Assembly (NCBI RefSeq): GCF_900106075.1
Contig: NZ_LT629794.1
Span: 2,935,501 to 2,999,500, forward strand
Length of the DNA stretch: 64,000 nt
Source of the DNA: Polaribacter sp. Hel1_33_78
GTDB taxonomy: Bacteria; Bacteroidota; Bacteroidia; Flavobacteriales; Flavobacteriaceae
Direction: 5' to 3'
Position numbers and translations under genes: made by a program. The notes under the pieces are model-generated. The model saw nothing but the letters and a program-made list of their open reading frames with translations. It ran no database searches and was not told the origin of the DNA. Positions 17,564 through 27,122 of the stretch are shown piece after piece. Within the stretch, counting starts at the first letter, position 1; every line of letters starts with the position of its first letter.

Positions 17564-17857
17564 TTAGTCAGCTAAAATAATAGCTTTGTTATCATTTAAT
17601 TCTAAAGTTCCTGAAGTGATTGATAATAATAGAATTTTATCATCTTCCGTATCAGTCTCCAAATGACCACTTCTTATATCAGTCTCTGAAAGTTCTTGCG
17701 AATGAACATGAACCTTAACAGTGCCTTCTCTTAAAATAGAAACTACTGGTGCATGATTATTCAACATTTGGAACTCTCCATTAATGCCAGGAACCGAAAA
17801 TGAATCAACTTCTGATGAAAATAAGATTGCCTCTGGTGTTACTATTTCTAAAAACAT
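17564..17857 (-). CDS. atpC: ATP synthase epsilon subunit (short form)
   Basis: Epsilon subunit of the F1 sector, linking the central stalk to the c-ring. The N-terminal beta-sandwich is complete (FLEIVTPEAILFSSEVDSFS, VPGINGEFQMLNNHAPVVSIL). The protein stops at 97 residues, so it lacks the C-terminal two-helix inhibitory domain of the roughly 139-residue E. coli protein. This short form is usual in Bacteroidota. It lies 79 bases after atpD, and the pair is separate from the other F1Fo genes, as is common in this phylum. Confidence 0.95.
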   Translation of the reverse strand: MFLEIVTPEAILFSSEVDSFSVPGINGEFQMLNNHAPVVSILREGTVKVHVHSQELSETDIRSGHLETDTEDDKILLLSITSGTLELNDNKAIILAD

Positions 17858-17936
17858 GTTTATATCGTTTTTAATTTTCAGCCTTTAGCTTTTGGTTAAT
17901 GAATAATAACCTTAAACTCAAAACTCAAAACTTAGT

Positions 17937-19475
<1,539 letters not shown>

Positions 19476-19508
19476 TTATATGGGATATACCCTCTCAATT
19501 TCAAGGGG

Positions 19509-19516
19509 CAAAGGTA
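19509..19516 (-). promoter_or_regulatory. atpD promoter -7 element
   Basis: TACCTTTG on the minus strand (TAnnTTTG), about 60 bases upstream of the atpD start, giving a leader of about 55 bases. Confidence 0.6.
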
Positions 19517-19551
19517 CTTTTTTTTGTTTGAATTTAAAAAAGTTTTTAACT

Positions 19552-19583
19552 AAAAAAAGCCTCATCAAATTGATGAGGCTTTT
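19552..19583 (-). terminator. Intrinsic terminator after ompA
   Basis: Stem AAAGCCTCATCA / TGATGAGGCTTT with a 3-base loop and a T7 tail on the minus strand, about 25 bases past the ompA stop. Confidence 0.9.
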
Positions 19584-19605
19584 AACTTTTTTTTAAGTTC
19601 AGGGA

Positions 19606-20964
19606 TTAATTAGATACTTTAACCTCAACTCTTCTATTGTTTGATCTACCAGCTCTAGTTTTATTAGAGTCTATTGGAGCGTCTTCGCCATAACCTTTTG
19701 CAATTAATCTTGAAGCAGCAATACCTTTTGAAATCAAATAATTTCTAACTGCATTAGCTCTTTTCTCAGATAATTTTAAATTATTTGAAGCACTACCTGT
19801 AGAGTCAGTATATCCTTTAATGTCAAACTCTGCTTTTGGAAATTCATTCATAATAGCTAACATTCCATCTATTTGTTTAGAAACTCCAGATTTGAAACTA
19901 GCTCTACCCGTGTTAAATAAAATAGCTTTTGCAAATGTATCTACTCCCATTTTTGCAGCTTCAGTAATCACTGGTTCTGGGCATCCATTATTGGAAGCAG
20001 GACCTACTTCAGTCTTACAATTATCATCTTTATCTAAAACACCATCACCATCTGTATCTGGCCAAGGACATCCACCGTTCGCCGAAGGACCTGCAATAGT
20101 TGCACATTTATCATCTTTATCAACTAAACCATCACCATCAGAATCTGGGCAACCTTTGTTCGCTTTTGTTCCTTTAGCATTAGGACACATATCGTCTTTA
20201 TCAGCAACTCCATCACCATCAGCATCAGGACAACCATTCATTGCTGCTAAACCTGCAACATTTGGACAAGCATCATCAGAATCTTTGATTCCATCGCCAT
20301 CAGCATCAGGACAACCATTGAATTCTATTAAACCTGCAACCTCTGGACAAGCATCTTTTTTATCATATACGCCATCTCCATCTGTATCTTTTCCTCCAAA
20401 TTTAACAACTAAACCTAAAGAAGTTTGATAATGAGTTTTTACGTTATCTGAAAAACCTTTTTTAGTACCTGTTTGGAAATTTAACCCTAAGTTATCACTA
20501 AACCAAGTGTTAAAACCAACACCCAAATTAATCATTCCTTCTTGCGTAGAATTAGCTGAAACGTAATCTCCACCTAAATAAACATAAGGGTCAAACCATT
20601 GAGAAGTTTCACCTACTAAATTGTTTAAATCATATTTTACAGCTGCTCCAATTGAATAATAGAAAAAATCTGAATCATCTCTAACTTGGTCAAAAGTAAT
20701 TCTATTTAAAGTCCCTGCGATTTGTAAAGTAAACCCTTTTTCTAAATATTTCTCTACAGAAACTCTAGAAATTGAAGAAACATAATTCCAATCACAACTA
20801 CCAAAAAGATCATTAACATGGTCACCAAAATCATCACCACCATAAAAATCTACAATATTCATTCCAAACCCTACTACCCAAGGATTGTTTTCATCTTGAG
20901 CGTTTACATTGCTGGTAGCAATTAACGCAAACAAAGCTATCACAGCTATTTTTAATCGTTTCAT
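19606..20964 (-). CDS. OmpA family outer-membrane protein with thrombospondin type 3 repeats
   Basis: Three parts are visible: a signal peptide (MKRLKIAVIALFALIATSNVNAQ), an N-terminal eight-stranded-type barrel (about 25-195), then five calcium-binding thrombospondin type 3 repeats (recurrent DTDGDGVxDxxDxC and GCPDADGDG, about 195-330) and a C-terminal OmpA peptidoglycan-binding domain (about 335-452; FDIKGYTDSTGSASNNLKLS...RANAVRNYLISKG). It tethers the outer membrane to the cell wall. I start at MKR; two more codons (MIM) are possible. It has a single-gene transcript with a promoter at 21004 and its own terminator. A barrel-only relative lies at 29846-30436. Confidence 0.95.
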   Translation of the reverse strand: MKRLKIAVIALFALIATSNVNAQDENNPWVVGFGMNIVDFYGGDDFGDHVNDLFGSCDWNYVSSISRVSVEKYLEKGFTLQIAGTLNRITFDQVRDDSDFFYYSIGAAVKYDLNNLVGETSQWFDPYVYLGGDYVSANSTQEGMINLGVGFNTWFSDNLGLNFQTGTKKGFSDNVKTHYQTSLGLVVKFGGKDTDGDGVYDKKDACPEVAGLIEFNGCPDADGDGIKDSDDACPNVAGLAAMNGCPDADGDGVADKDDMCPNAKGTKANKGCPDSDGDGLVDKDDKCATIAGPSANGGCPWPDTDGDGVLDKDDNCKTEVGPASNNGCPEPVITEAAKMGVDTFAKAILFNTGRASFKSGVSKQIDGMLAIMNEFPKAEFDIKGYTDSTGSASNNLKLSEKRANAVRNYLISKGIAASRLIAKGYGEDAPIDSNKTRAGRSNNRRVEVKVSN

Positions 20965-21003
20965 TATCAAATTTTTAAATTAAAAGTTCGTTATTTTAAT
21001 ACG

Positions 21004-21011
21004 CAAAAGTA
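21004..21011 (-). promoter_or_regulatory. ompA promoter -7 element
   Basis: TACTTTTG on the minus strand (TAnnTTTG), with TTTG about 19 bases upstream as a -33 element. A second TACTTTTG occurs at 21037-21044. Confidence 0.6.
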
Positions 21012-21079
21012 AAGTCTTCTACTGAATTAACAAAGACAAAAGTACAAAATATTCCTATAACTGTAAGTTTTTATCAATT

Positions 21080-22273
21080 TTAAATAACTTTTAGTTCTTT
21101 TCCTACTTTTATAAAAGCGCTAATAGCTCTGTCTAAATGCTCTTTTTCATGGGCTGCTGATAACTGAACCCTAATTCTTGCTTTTTCATGGGGAACTACA
21201 GGAAAAAAGAAGCCCACAACGTAAATACCCTCTTCTAATAATTTATTAGCCATGATTTGAGACAGTTTGGCATCATATAGCATCACAGGTACAATTGCAG
21301 CATCTGCGCCAACCAAATCAAAACCAGCATTTTCCATTTTAGTTCTAAAATAATTTGTATTCCATTCTAATTTATCTCGTAGCGATGTATCTTTAGAAAT
21401 TAATTCAAATACTTTTATTGAAGCCCCAACAATAGCTGGTGCTAATGAATTTGAAAATAAATATGGCCTTGAACGTTGACGTAAAATTTCTATAATTTCT
21501 TTTTTACCCGAAGTATAACCACCCATGGCACCACCTAAAGCTTTCCCTAAAGTTCCTGTAACAATATCAACTCTATCCATTACATTTTTTAACTCAACAG
21601 TACCTCTACCTGTTTTACCAATAAAACCTGTAGCATGGCATTCATCAACCATCACCAAAGCATCGTATTTATCTGCCAAATCACAAATTTCATCGAGTTT
21701 AGCGACAATCCCATCCATAGAAAAAACACCATCAGTAACAATAATTTTAAATCTATGACTTTGTTTATTCGCTTCTATTAACTGCTCTTCTAGAGAAGAC
21801 ATGTCGTTGTTATTATATCGATAACGGGCAGCTTTACATAAACGAACTCCGTCTATAATTGAAGCATGGTTTAAACTATCAGAAATAATAGCATCTTCTT
21901 TTGTTAACAGTGGTTCAAAAACACCACCATTTGCATCAAAACAAGCTGCATATAAAATAGTATCTTCTGTTGAATAAAACTCCGCTATCTTTTCTTCAAG
22001 ACGTTTATGAATATCTTGGGTTCCGCAAATAAAACGAACTGAAGACATTCCAAAACCATGGGTATCCATGGTGTCCTTTGCAGCTTGAATAACTGCTGGA
22101 TGGTTTGACAATCCTAAATAATTATTTCCACAGAAGTTAATGACTTCTTCCCCAGTAGAAATTTTCACAACTGCATCTTGTGAAGATGTTATAACTCTTT
22201 CAGACTTATATAAACCAGCATCTTTTATTTCCTGAATCTCTTTTTTTAAAGTATCCTTAATTTTACCGTACAT
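21080..22273 (-). CDS. kbl: Glycine C-acetyltransferase (2-amino-3-ketobutyrate CoA ligase)
   Basis: PLP-dependent enzyme of the alpha-oxoamine synthase family that cleaves 2-amino-3-ketobutyrate with CoA to glycine and acetyl-CoA in threonine breakdown. It has [14 protein letters not shown], the PLP-stacking region [26 protein letters not shown] and the Schiff-base Lys in [19 protein letters not shown]. The 397 residues and N-terminal start ([23 protein letters not shown]) favour KBL over serine palmitoyltransferase, a paralogue also found in this phylum. No threonine dehydrogenase gene is adjacent. Confidence 0.9.
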   Translation of the reverse strand: MYGKIKDTLKKEIQEIKDAGLYKSERVITSSQDAVVKISTGEEVINFCGNNYLGLSNHPAVIQAAKDTMDTHGFGMSSVRFICGTQDIHKRLEEKIAEFYSTEDTILYAACFDANGGVFEPLLTKEDAIISDSLNHASIIDGVRLCKAARYRYNNNDMSSLEEQLIEANKQSHRFKIIVTDGVFSMDGIVAKLDEICDLADKYDALVMVDECHATGFIGKTGRGTVELKNVMDRVDIVTGTLGKALGGAMGGYTSGKKEIIEILRQRSRPYLFSNSLAPAIVGASIKVFELISKDTSLRDKLEWNTNYFRTKMENAGFDLVGADAAIVPVMLYDAKLSQIMANKLLEEGIYVVGFFFPVVPHEKARIRVQLSAAHEKEHLDRAISAFIKVGKELKVI

Positions 22274-22294
22274 TTTTTATTAATTTAATGAGGA

Positions 22295-22302
22295 CAAAGT
22301 TA
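22295..22302 (-). promoter_or_regulatory. kbl promoter -7 element
   Basis: TAACTTTG on the minus strand (TAnnTTTG), 22 bases upstream of the kbl ATG, in the 48-base gap after the helicase gene. Confidence 0.6.
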
Positions 22303-22321
22303 CAAAGTTTATTGTTTTTGA

Positions 22322-25300
22322 TTATACTTCAACAACATCAATTTTATCATTAATATATATAAGTAGTTTTTTATCTACTTTAAAATGCATCGTTTTTAAA
22401 ACTCGCTCGTATTTTAACAATTGTTGGTGATGTTCTGCTGACGGGTTTCCTGTTTTGTAATCTATAATTACAACTTCATTCTCACCCAAAAAAACCAATC
22501 TATCTGGTATAATAATTTGATTATCTGTATCTACAATTTCCCTCTCATTATATACCGTGACTTCTTTCGAAAAATACGACGCCAGTTTTGGGTGGTTTAC
22601 AACAGAAATAATTGTGCTATTGATTATTAATAATTGATTTTTATCTATGATTCCTTCTTGATGATATGCCGCTATAATTTTACTAACATCTTTTTCCGTG
22701 ATAATTTTTGACAAGATTTCATGAAATAAGTTTCCAAAATTGATCGCTTCTCCTTGATTTGTATCCCATAATTTTGAAGCACCCGCTAATAGAACAACAT
22801 TATGCTCTTGCCAAGGAGTAGAAATAAATTTCTGATGAATTTCAGCAACCGAACTTTGTAGTTCATTATTACTTACTCTAATTTCATCACCAAAATAATA
22901 TTCTAAAACACCCTCTTTCCAAAGCTTATTTTGGATTAAGTAGTTGATAAAAACACCAGAATAAAAGTTTGTATTTTCTTCTCCTTTTGCTGAAATTTTC
23001 ATTTCCGTAATTACGTACAATTGCTCAACTGCTCTTGTTAAAGAAACATATAACAAATTAAAATTATCTAATTCTAATTCCTCTCTTTGCTGATTGTAAA
23101 TTTCCAAGCCCGTATCATTTACATAACTTAATTCTTTATTATAAGGAATTAATAATTCTTCGAAATTATCGTAATTTTCTGGTAATTCATTTAACCAAAC
23201 TTTCGGATTTATTTGCCTGTAAATATCTACATCACAAGGAAAAATAACTACAGGAAATTCTAATCCCTTAGCCTTATGGATGGTCATAATTTGAACTGCA
23301 TTTGAGCTTCCCGGAGCAACAATACTTAATTTATCTTTTTTGAGTTCCCAAAACTCGAGAAAATCAGCAACATCTGTAGATTTTCTTTGCTGCTCTATAA
23401 CAACATCTAAAAAAAACTGTAAATACGCGTCAGAAGTATGAATTAAATTAAAGCCTCGAATAATTTCTTCGATCTTTTCGTAAAATGGCAGCTGATAAAA
23501 AGTAGAAATTTCAAAAGAAATTCCATACAATTTTAAAGATTCAAAAATAGTTTGATTATCAACTTTTGAGAACTCTTTAAAAAAAATATGTTTTGGATTC
23601 TTAATTTGCAAATGTTGATGCAAAAAATACAAGACTTCAAAACGTGTTTCTTCATCATTAGCATTTTGCAAAACCTTTAAAACATCGATAATAAAGCATA
23701 CTTTAGGACTGTTCTGTATTAACAGCGTTTCTGAAGAAATAATATCGACTCCATTTTCAGACAAATAATTTGCAACCGCAACTCCATCTTTTTTTGTCCG
23801 AGTTAAAACACAAATTTCATTTAAAGAAAAACTATCTTTTACTTTATTAATTTTTTCTAAAACTTTCTTTGGATATTTTAATTTTTCTAAGTCTTTATCT
23901 TCCTCTTTTTCGAGAAATGTTAATGAAACAAATCCACCTTTTTTAGAATTTTCAAATTGCTTATTTCCTTCTATAAAAAGATTCTTATATGAGTCATTTT
24001 GAATAAAATTTGCGGTGTGCTGAAAAAATGAATTATTAAAATTAATGACTTCTGAATAACTTCTGAAATTGGTTTCTAAACTCTTGATTTCTTTTTTAAC
24101 ATGAAAAGGGTTTTTTAAAGGAGAACCCAACTCAATAAACTGTTCTGCTTTGCCACCTCTCCATCTATATATGGCTTGTTTTCCGTCTCCTACCAGTAAC
24201 AGATTACTATTTTCTTGCGCTAGTGCATTGTCTATTAAAGGAATCAAATTTTGCCATTGCAACTCAGACGTATCTTGCATTTCATCAATAAAATAATGCT
24301 GAAAACGCTGTCCAATTCTTTCATAAATAAAAGGTGCAGGTTGCTCTTTAATATTATCTGAAATAAGTTGATTAAACTCTGCATTTAATCTTATATTATT
24401 CTCTTCTTTTATTTGCTCTAACTCTATGTTGATATTATTTAAAACTGCTAAGGGAATGATGTTTTTTAAGGCCAATTTATTCATCAAAAACTGATTGTAC
24501 AAATCTTTCGACTGTGCATACAAATTGATTACTTCTGGAACAATATTTTCAATTAGTGAAGCGACAGCAGTTGTTGTTGTTTTCGAATAATATTGATGAT
24601 TTTCAATCGCTTTTTCAATAGTTTCACTTCGTTTTAGAAAATCAATATTTACTGACTTCGCGCTCAAATCTAAAAAGAATTTCGGAATTGTCGCCCGCAT
24701 AAAATCCTTGTGCGCTATACCATGATTTTCAATTAAATCTAAAAACGCTGCGCCAACATTTTTTATAGCTTCTTTTAATTCCTTTTGATGGCTATATAGT
24801 TTGGTTTTTAGATTTGTAAAATCCTCTAATTTTTTGTTAGCAAGCGCTCTAAAGTGTTTAATATCATCTTCATTTAAAAGCACTTTTGCAAACTCGTTTA
24901 AATCCTTAGAAATATCCCAAGATTTATCATCGTCTGTTTTATCTAAAGAATAATCAATCAAAAGTTTTGTTAGTTTTTTATCGGATCCTATTTTAGAAAT
25001 TAAGACATCCACTGCTTGATTTAGCAAAGAAACTGCATCCATTTCAACCTCAAAATTTTGAGGTAAACCTAAATCATAGGCAAAACTTTTAATAATTTTA
25101 TGTGTAAAACTATCAATCGTAGTTATCGAAAAAGCAGCATAATTTTGCAAAATTGCTTCCAATATTTTCTTACTTCTCTGCTGAATTATTGGTTTATCAG
25201 CATCTATTTCTGTTATTATAATGTTGCATAAATCGTTTTCTTTTCCCGCAGCAAAATCTTCTAAACTAGACAACACCCGCTCTTTCATTTCTCCAGCAGC

Positions 25301-25450
25301 CTTGTTGGTAAATGTAATTGCTAAAATTTTCTGAAAAGAAAAAATATCTTCAGAGTTTAATAAAACTTTCAAGTATTCTTTTACAAGTGTAAATGTTTTT
25401 CCACTTCCTGCAGAAGCATTGTAAACTTGAAAGATTGATGGTTGTTGCAC
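22322..25450 (-). CDS. UvrD-family helicase with C-terminal nuclease domain (AddA/RecB-like)
   Basis: Large DNA helicase-nuclease of 1042 residues, probably for double-strand break repair. Superfamily 1 motifs are present: Walker A VYNASAGSGKTFTLVKEYL (residues 9-27), motif II YFIDEMQDTSELQW, the GDGKQAIYRWRGG motif and the C-terminal VQIMTIHKAKGLEFPVVIFP and LLYVSLTRAVEQLYV. The last 150 residues contain a PD-(D/E)xK-type core (GNLFHEIL..., VVIIDYKTGNPSAEHHQQLLKY), as in AddA/RecB. The partner AddB/RecC-like gene is not next to it in this window. Confidence 0.88.
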   Translation of the reverse strand: MQQPSIFQVYNASAGSGKTFTLVKEYLKVLLNSEDIFSFQKILAITFTNKAAGEMKERVLSSLEDFAAGKENDLCNIIITEIDADKPIIQQRSKKILEAILQNYAAFSITTIDSFTHKIIKSFAYDLGLPQNFEVEMDAVSLLNQAVDVLISKIGSDKKLTKLLIDYSLDKTDDDKSWDISKDLNEFAKVLLNEDDIKHFRALANKKLEDFTNLKTKLYSHQKELKEAIKNVGAAFLDLIENHGIAHKDFMRATIPKFFLDLSAKSVNIDFLKRSETIEKAIENHQYYSKTTTTAVASLIENIVPEVINLYAQSKDLYNQFLMNKLALKNIIPLAVLNNINIELEQIKEENNIRLNAEFNQLISDNIKEQPAPFIYERIGQRFQHYFIDEMQDTSELQWQNLIPLIDNALAQENSNLLLVGDGKQAIYRWRGGKAEQFIELGSPLKNPFHVKKEIKSLETNFRSYSEVINFNNSFFQHTANFIQNDSYKNLFIEGNKQFENSKKGGFVSLTFLEKEEDKDLEKLKYPKKVLEKINKVKDSFSLNEICVLTRTKKDGVAVANYLSENGVDIISSETLLIQNSPKVCFIIDVLKVLQNANDEETRFEVLYFLHQHLQIKNPKHIFFKEFSKVDNQTIFESLKLYGISFEISTFYQLPFYEKIEEIIRGFNLIHTSDAYLQFFLDVVIEQQRKSTDVADFLEFWELKKDKLSIVAPGSSNAVQIMTIHKAKGLEFPVVIFPCDVDIYRQINPKVWLNELPENYDNFEELLIPYNKELSYVNDTGLEIYNQQREELELDNFNLLYVSLTRAVEQLYVITEMKISAKGEENTNFYSGVFINYLIQNKLWKEGVLEYYFGDEIRVSNNELQSSVAEIHQKFISTPWQEHNVVLLAGASKLWDTNQGEAINFGNLFHEILSKIITEKDVSKIIAAYHQEGIIDKNQLLIINSTIISVVNHPKLASYFSKEVTVYNEREIVDTDNQIIIPDRLVFLGENEVVIIDYKTGNPSAEHHQQLLKYERVLKTMHFKVDKKLLIYINDKIDVVEV

Positions 25451-25473
25451 AGAACTATTTTTACTGCAAAATA

Positions 25474-25503
25474 CAAAAAGCCAAACAGTTATTGTTTGGC
25501 TTT
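25474..25503 (-). terminator. Intrinsic terminator after the dtxR-zip pair
   Basis: Stem AAGCCAAACA / TGTTTGGCTT with a 5-base loop and a T-rich tail (TTTTTG) on the minus strand, about 24 bases past the ZIP stop. Confidence 0.85.
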
Positions 25504-25526
25504 CTAAAAATATTTTTTATTAAATT

Positions 25527-26363
25527 TTAACCTAAACCAACGTCTAAAGACATCATTACTATAAATCCACCAATAAAACCAAGAGTAGCAATATCTGTGT
25601 ATTTATCTCTTTGGGTTTCCGGAATCACCTCTTCTACTACCACAAAAATCATTGCCCCTGCTGCAAACGCCAAAGCATAGGGTAAAATTGGTGTAAAAAA
25701 AGATACTGCTAAAGCACCTAAAACTGCTGCAACTGGTTCTACAACTGCAGATAACTGTCCGTACCAAAAACTTTTTAATCGACTAACACCTTGCCTTCTT
25801 AAAGGCATTGCAACGGCAAAACCTTCGGGAAAATTCTGAATTCCAATTCCGATTGCTAAAGAAATAGCTGCAACGATCATTTCTGTTTGTTCTACCCCCA
25901 CAAGTGTCGATGCTGCCCCAAACAAAACACCAACTGCCAAACCTTCTGGAATATTATGCAATGTTATCGCCAAAACTAATAACGTTGTTTTATGCCATTC
26001 AGTTTTTACTCCTTCTGCCTCATTTTCTTTAAAATTGATATGTAAATGTGGTAAAATTTTATCCATTCCAAAAAGAGACAAAGCTCCTAATCCAAACCCA
26101 ATGGCCGCCGGTAAAACTTTTAAAAAACCCTCTCCAGGACTGTTATCAATTGCTGGAGCTAGTAAACTCCAAAAACTTGCGGCCACCATTACGCCTCCCG
26201 TAAAACCAAGCATACCGTCTAAAACTGCTCTGTTTAATTTTTTAAAAAAGAAGACTAAAGATGCTCCCAGAGCTGTTAAACCCCAGGTAAAAAGAGAAGC
26301 ATATAATGCTGCCAATATTGGGTGTTCTTTTCCAAATACTACTAGTTGATCGAATGTACTCAT
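25527..26363 (-). CDS. ZIP family divalent metal transporter
   Basis: Inner-membrane importer of zinc, iron or manganese (ZupT-like). 278 residues with eight predicted helices. The metal-site motifs are in helix 4 (ALTLHNIPEGLAVGVLFG) and helix 5 (GIGIQNFPEGFAVAMPLR), both with the characteristic His/Asn-x3-Glu-Gly. Its ATG shares one base with the stop of the upstream DtxR-like regulator, so the two are translationally linked. Regulation by that protein through the operator at 27058-27101 is inferred. The metal specificity cannot be read from sequence. Confidence 0.93.
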   Translation of the reverse strand: MSTFDQLVVFGKEHPILAALYASLFTWGLTALGASLVFFFKKLNRAVLDGMLGFTGGVMVAASFWSLLAPAIDNSPGEGFLKVLPAAIGFGLGALSLFGMDKILPHLHINFKENEAEGVKTEWHKTTLLVLAITLHNIPEGLAVGVLFGAASTLVGVEQTEMIVAAISLAIGIGIQNFPEGFAVAMPLRRQGVSRLKSFWYGQLSAVVEPVAAVLGALAVSFFTPILPYALAFAAGAMIFVVVEEVIPETQRDKYTDIATLGFIGGFIVMMSLDVGLG

Positions 26364-27016
26364 TATTTTTTCATATATAAATTGTTCGCAATTTTATTTG
26401 AAATTGAAAATTTCTTATTGTCCATTTCAATGGATAAAGAATCATCAAAATCTTCTTTTTCTAATACTGTAATTTGTTTTCCTAAAGTGATTCCCTTTTT
26501 ATCTAAATAACGTAAAAATTCTGATGACGAATCGTCTACACCCACACAAACACCGCTTTCATTTTTATAAAAAGTAGATAATAAGCTTTTTTCAATAATT
26601 TTTAAATTTCCTTCTTTATCCGGAATTGGATCTCCATGAGGATCATTGCTTGGAAATCCTAAAAAAGAATCTAACTGATTGATTAATTTTGGAGATTTTA
26701 TATGTTCTAATTGTTCTGCTACATCATGCACTTCGTCCCAAGAAAAATTTAATTTTTCAACCAAAAAAACCTCCCATAACCGGTGTTTTCTTACAATATT
26801 TGCTGCGGTCTTTTTTCCATAATTAGTTAATTTTACCCCTTGATATTTTTTATAAACTACCACCTCCTTTTCAGATAGTTTCTTAACCATATCTGTTACT
26901 GAAGAAGCTTTTGTTTCTAATTTTTTAGCAATAGAATTTGTACTAATTCCTTTATCGGCATCTATTTCTAAATGATAAATTGCTTTTAAATAATTTTCTT
27001 CAGAAAGTGTAAACAT
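26363..27016 (-). CDS. DtxR/MntR family metal-dependent transcriptional regulator
   Basis: 217-residue cytoplasmic repressor that uses Fe2+ or Mn2+ as corepressor. The N-terminal winged helix (residues 1-62; SIAKKLETKASSVTDMVKKLSEKEVV) contacts DNA. The dimerisation/metal domain has the usual HRLWEVFLVEKLNFSWDEVHDVAEQLEHI, and a FeoA/SH3-like C-terminal domain spans about 150-217. It is co-transcribed with the ZIP transporter and divergent from a TonB-dependent receptor across a large palindrome, so it probably controls both and itself. Fe versus Mn is not decided. Confidence 0.93.
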   Translation of the reverse strand: MFTLSEENYLKAIYHLEIDADKGISTNSIAKKLETKASSVTDMVKKLSEKEVVVYKKYQGVKLTNYGKKTAANIVRKHRLWEVFLVEKLNFSWDEVHDVAEQLEHIKSPKLINQLDSFLGFPSNDPHGDPIPDKEGNLKIIEKSLLSTFYKNESGVCVGVDDSSSEFLRYLDKKGITLGKQITVLEKEDFDDSLSIEMDNKKFSISNKIANNLYMKK

Positions 27017-27036
27017 TTTATTTAATAATTGTAAAA

Positions 27037-27044
27037 CAAAGATA
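27037..27044 (-). promoter_or_regulatory. dtxR-zip promoter -7 element
   Basis: TATCTTTG on the minus strand (TAnnTTTG), 21 bases before the dtxR ATG. The expected -33 region falls in the edge of the palindrome at 27058-27101. Confidence 0.65.
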
Positions 27045-27057
27045 TACTTTTTATTTT

Positions 27058-27101
27058 AATATAAATATATTTTTAGACAAGTCTAAAAATATATTTATAT
27101 T
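27058..27101. promoter_or_regulatory. Putative DtxR-family operator, 44-bp palindrome
   Basis: Two 21-base arms, exact reverse complements, separated by AA (centre TTTAGACAAGTCTAAA). The core resembles known DtxR/MntR boxes (TTTAGG-N-CCTAAA type). It covers the -33/-7 space of the receptor promoter and the -33 edge of the dtxR promoter, so one bound repressor could silence both. Confidence 0.75.
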
Positions 27102-27103
27102 TG
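27096..27103 (+). promoter_or_regulatory. TonB-dependent receptor promoter -7 element
   Basis: TATATTTG on the plus strand (TAnnTTTG), partly inside the right arm of the palindrome and 20 bases before the GTG start. Confidence 0.65.
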
Positions 27104-27122
27104 CGTAAATTTAAAATGAAAA

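Noticed and set aside
17564..17857. atpC as a truncated gene
   Set aside because: The short epsilon form without the C-terminal helices is normal in this phylum.
19820..20428. Long plus-strand open frame over the ompA repeats
   Set aside because: A shadow of the repetitive TSP3 coding sequence; its low-complexity Ser/Pro composition has no independent support.
27116..27118. ATG near the start of the TonB receptor
   Set aside because: It is in a different frame from the receptor; a TGA at 27117 closes the receptor's own frame, leaving GTG 27123.
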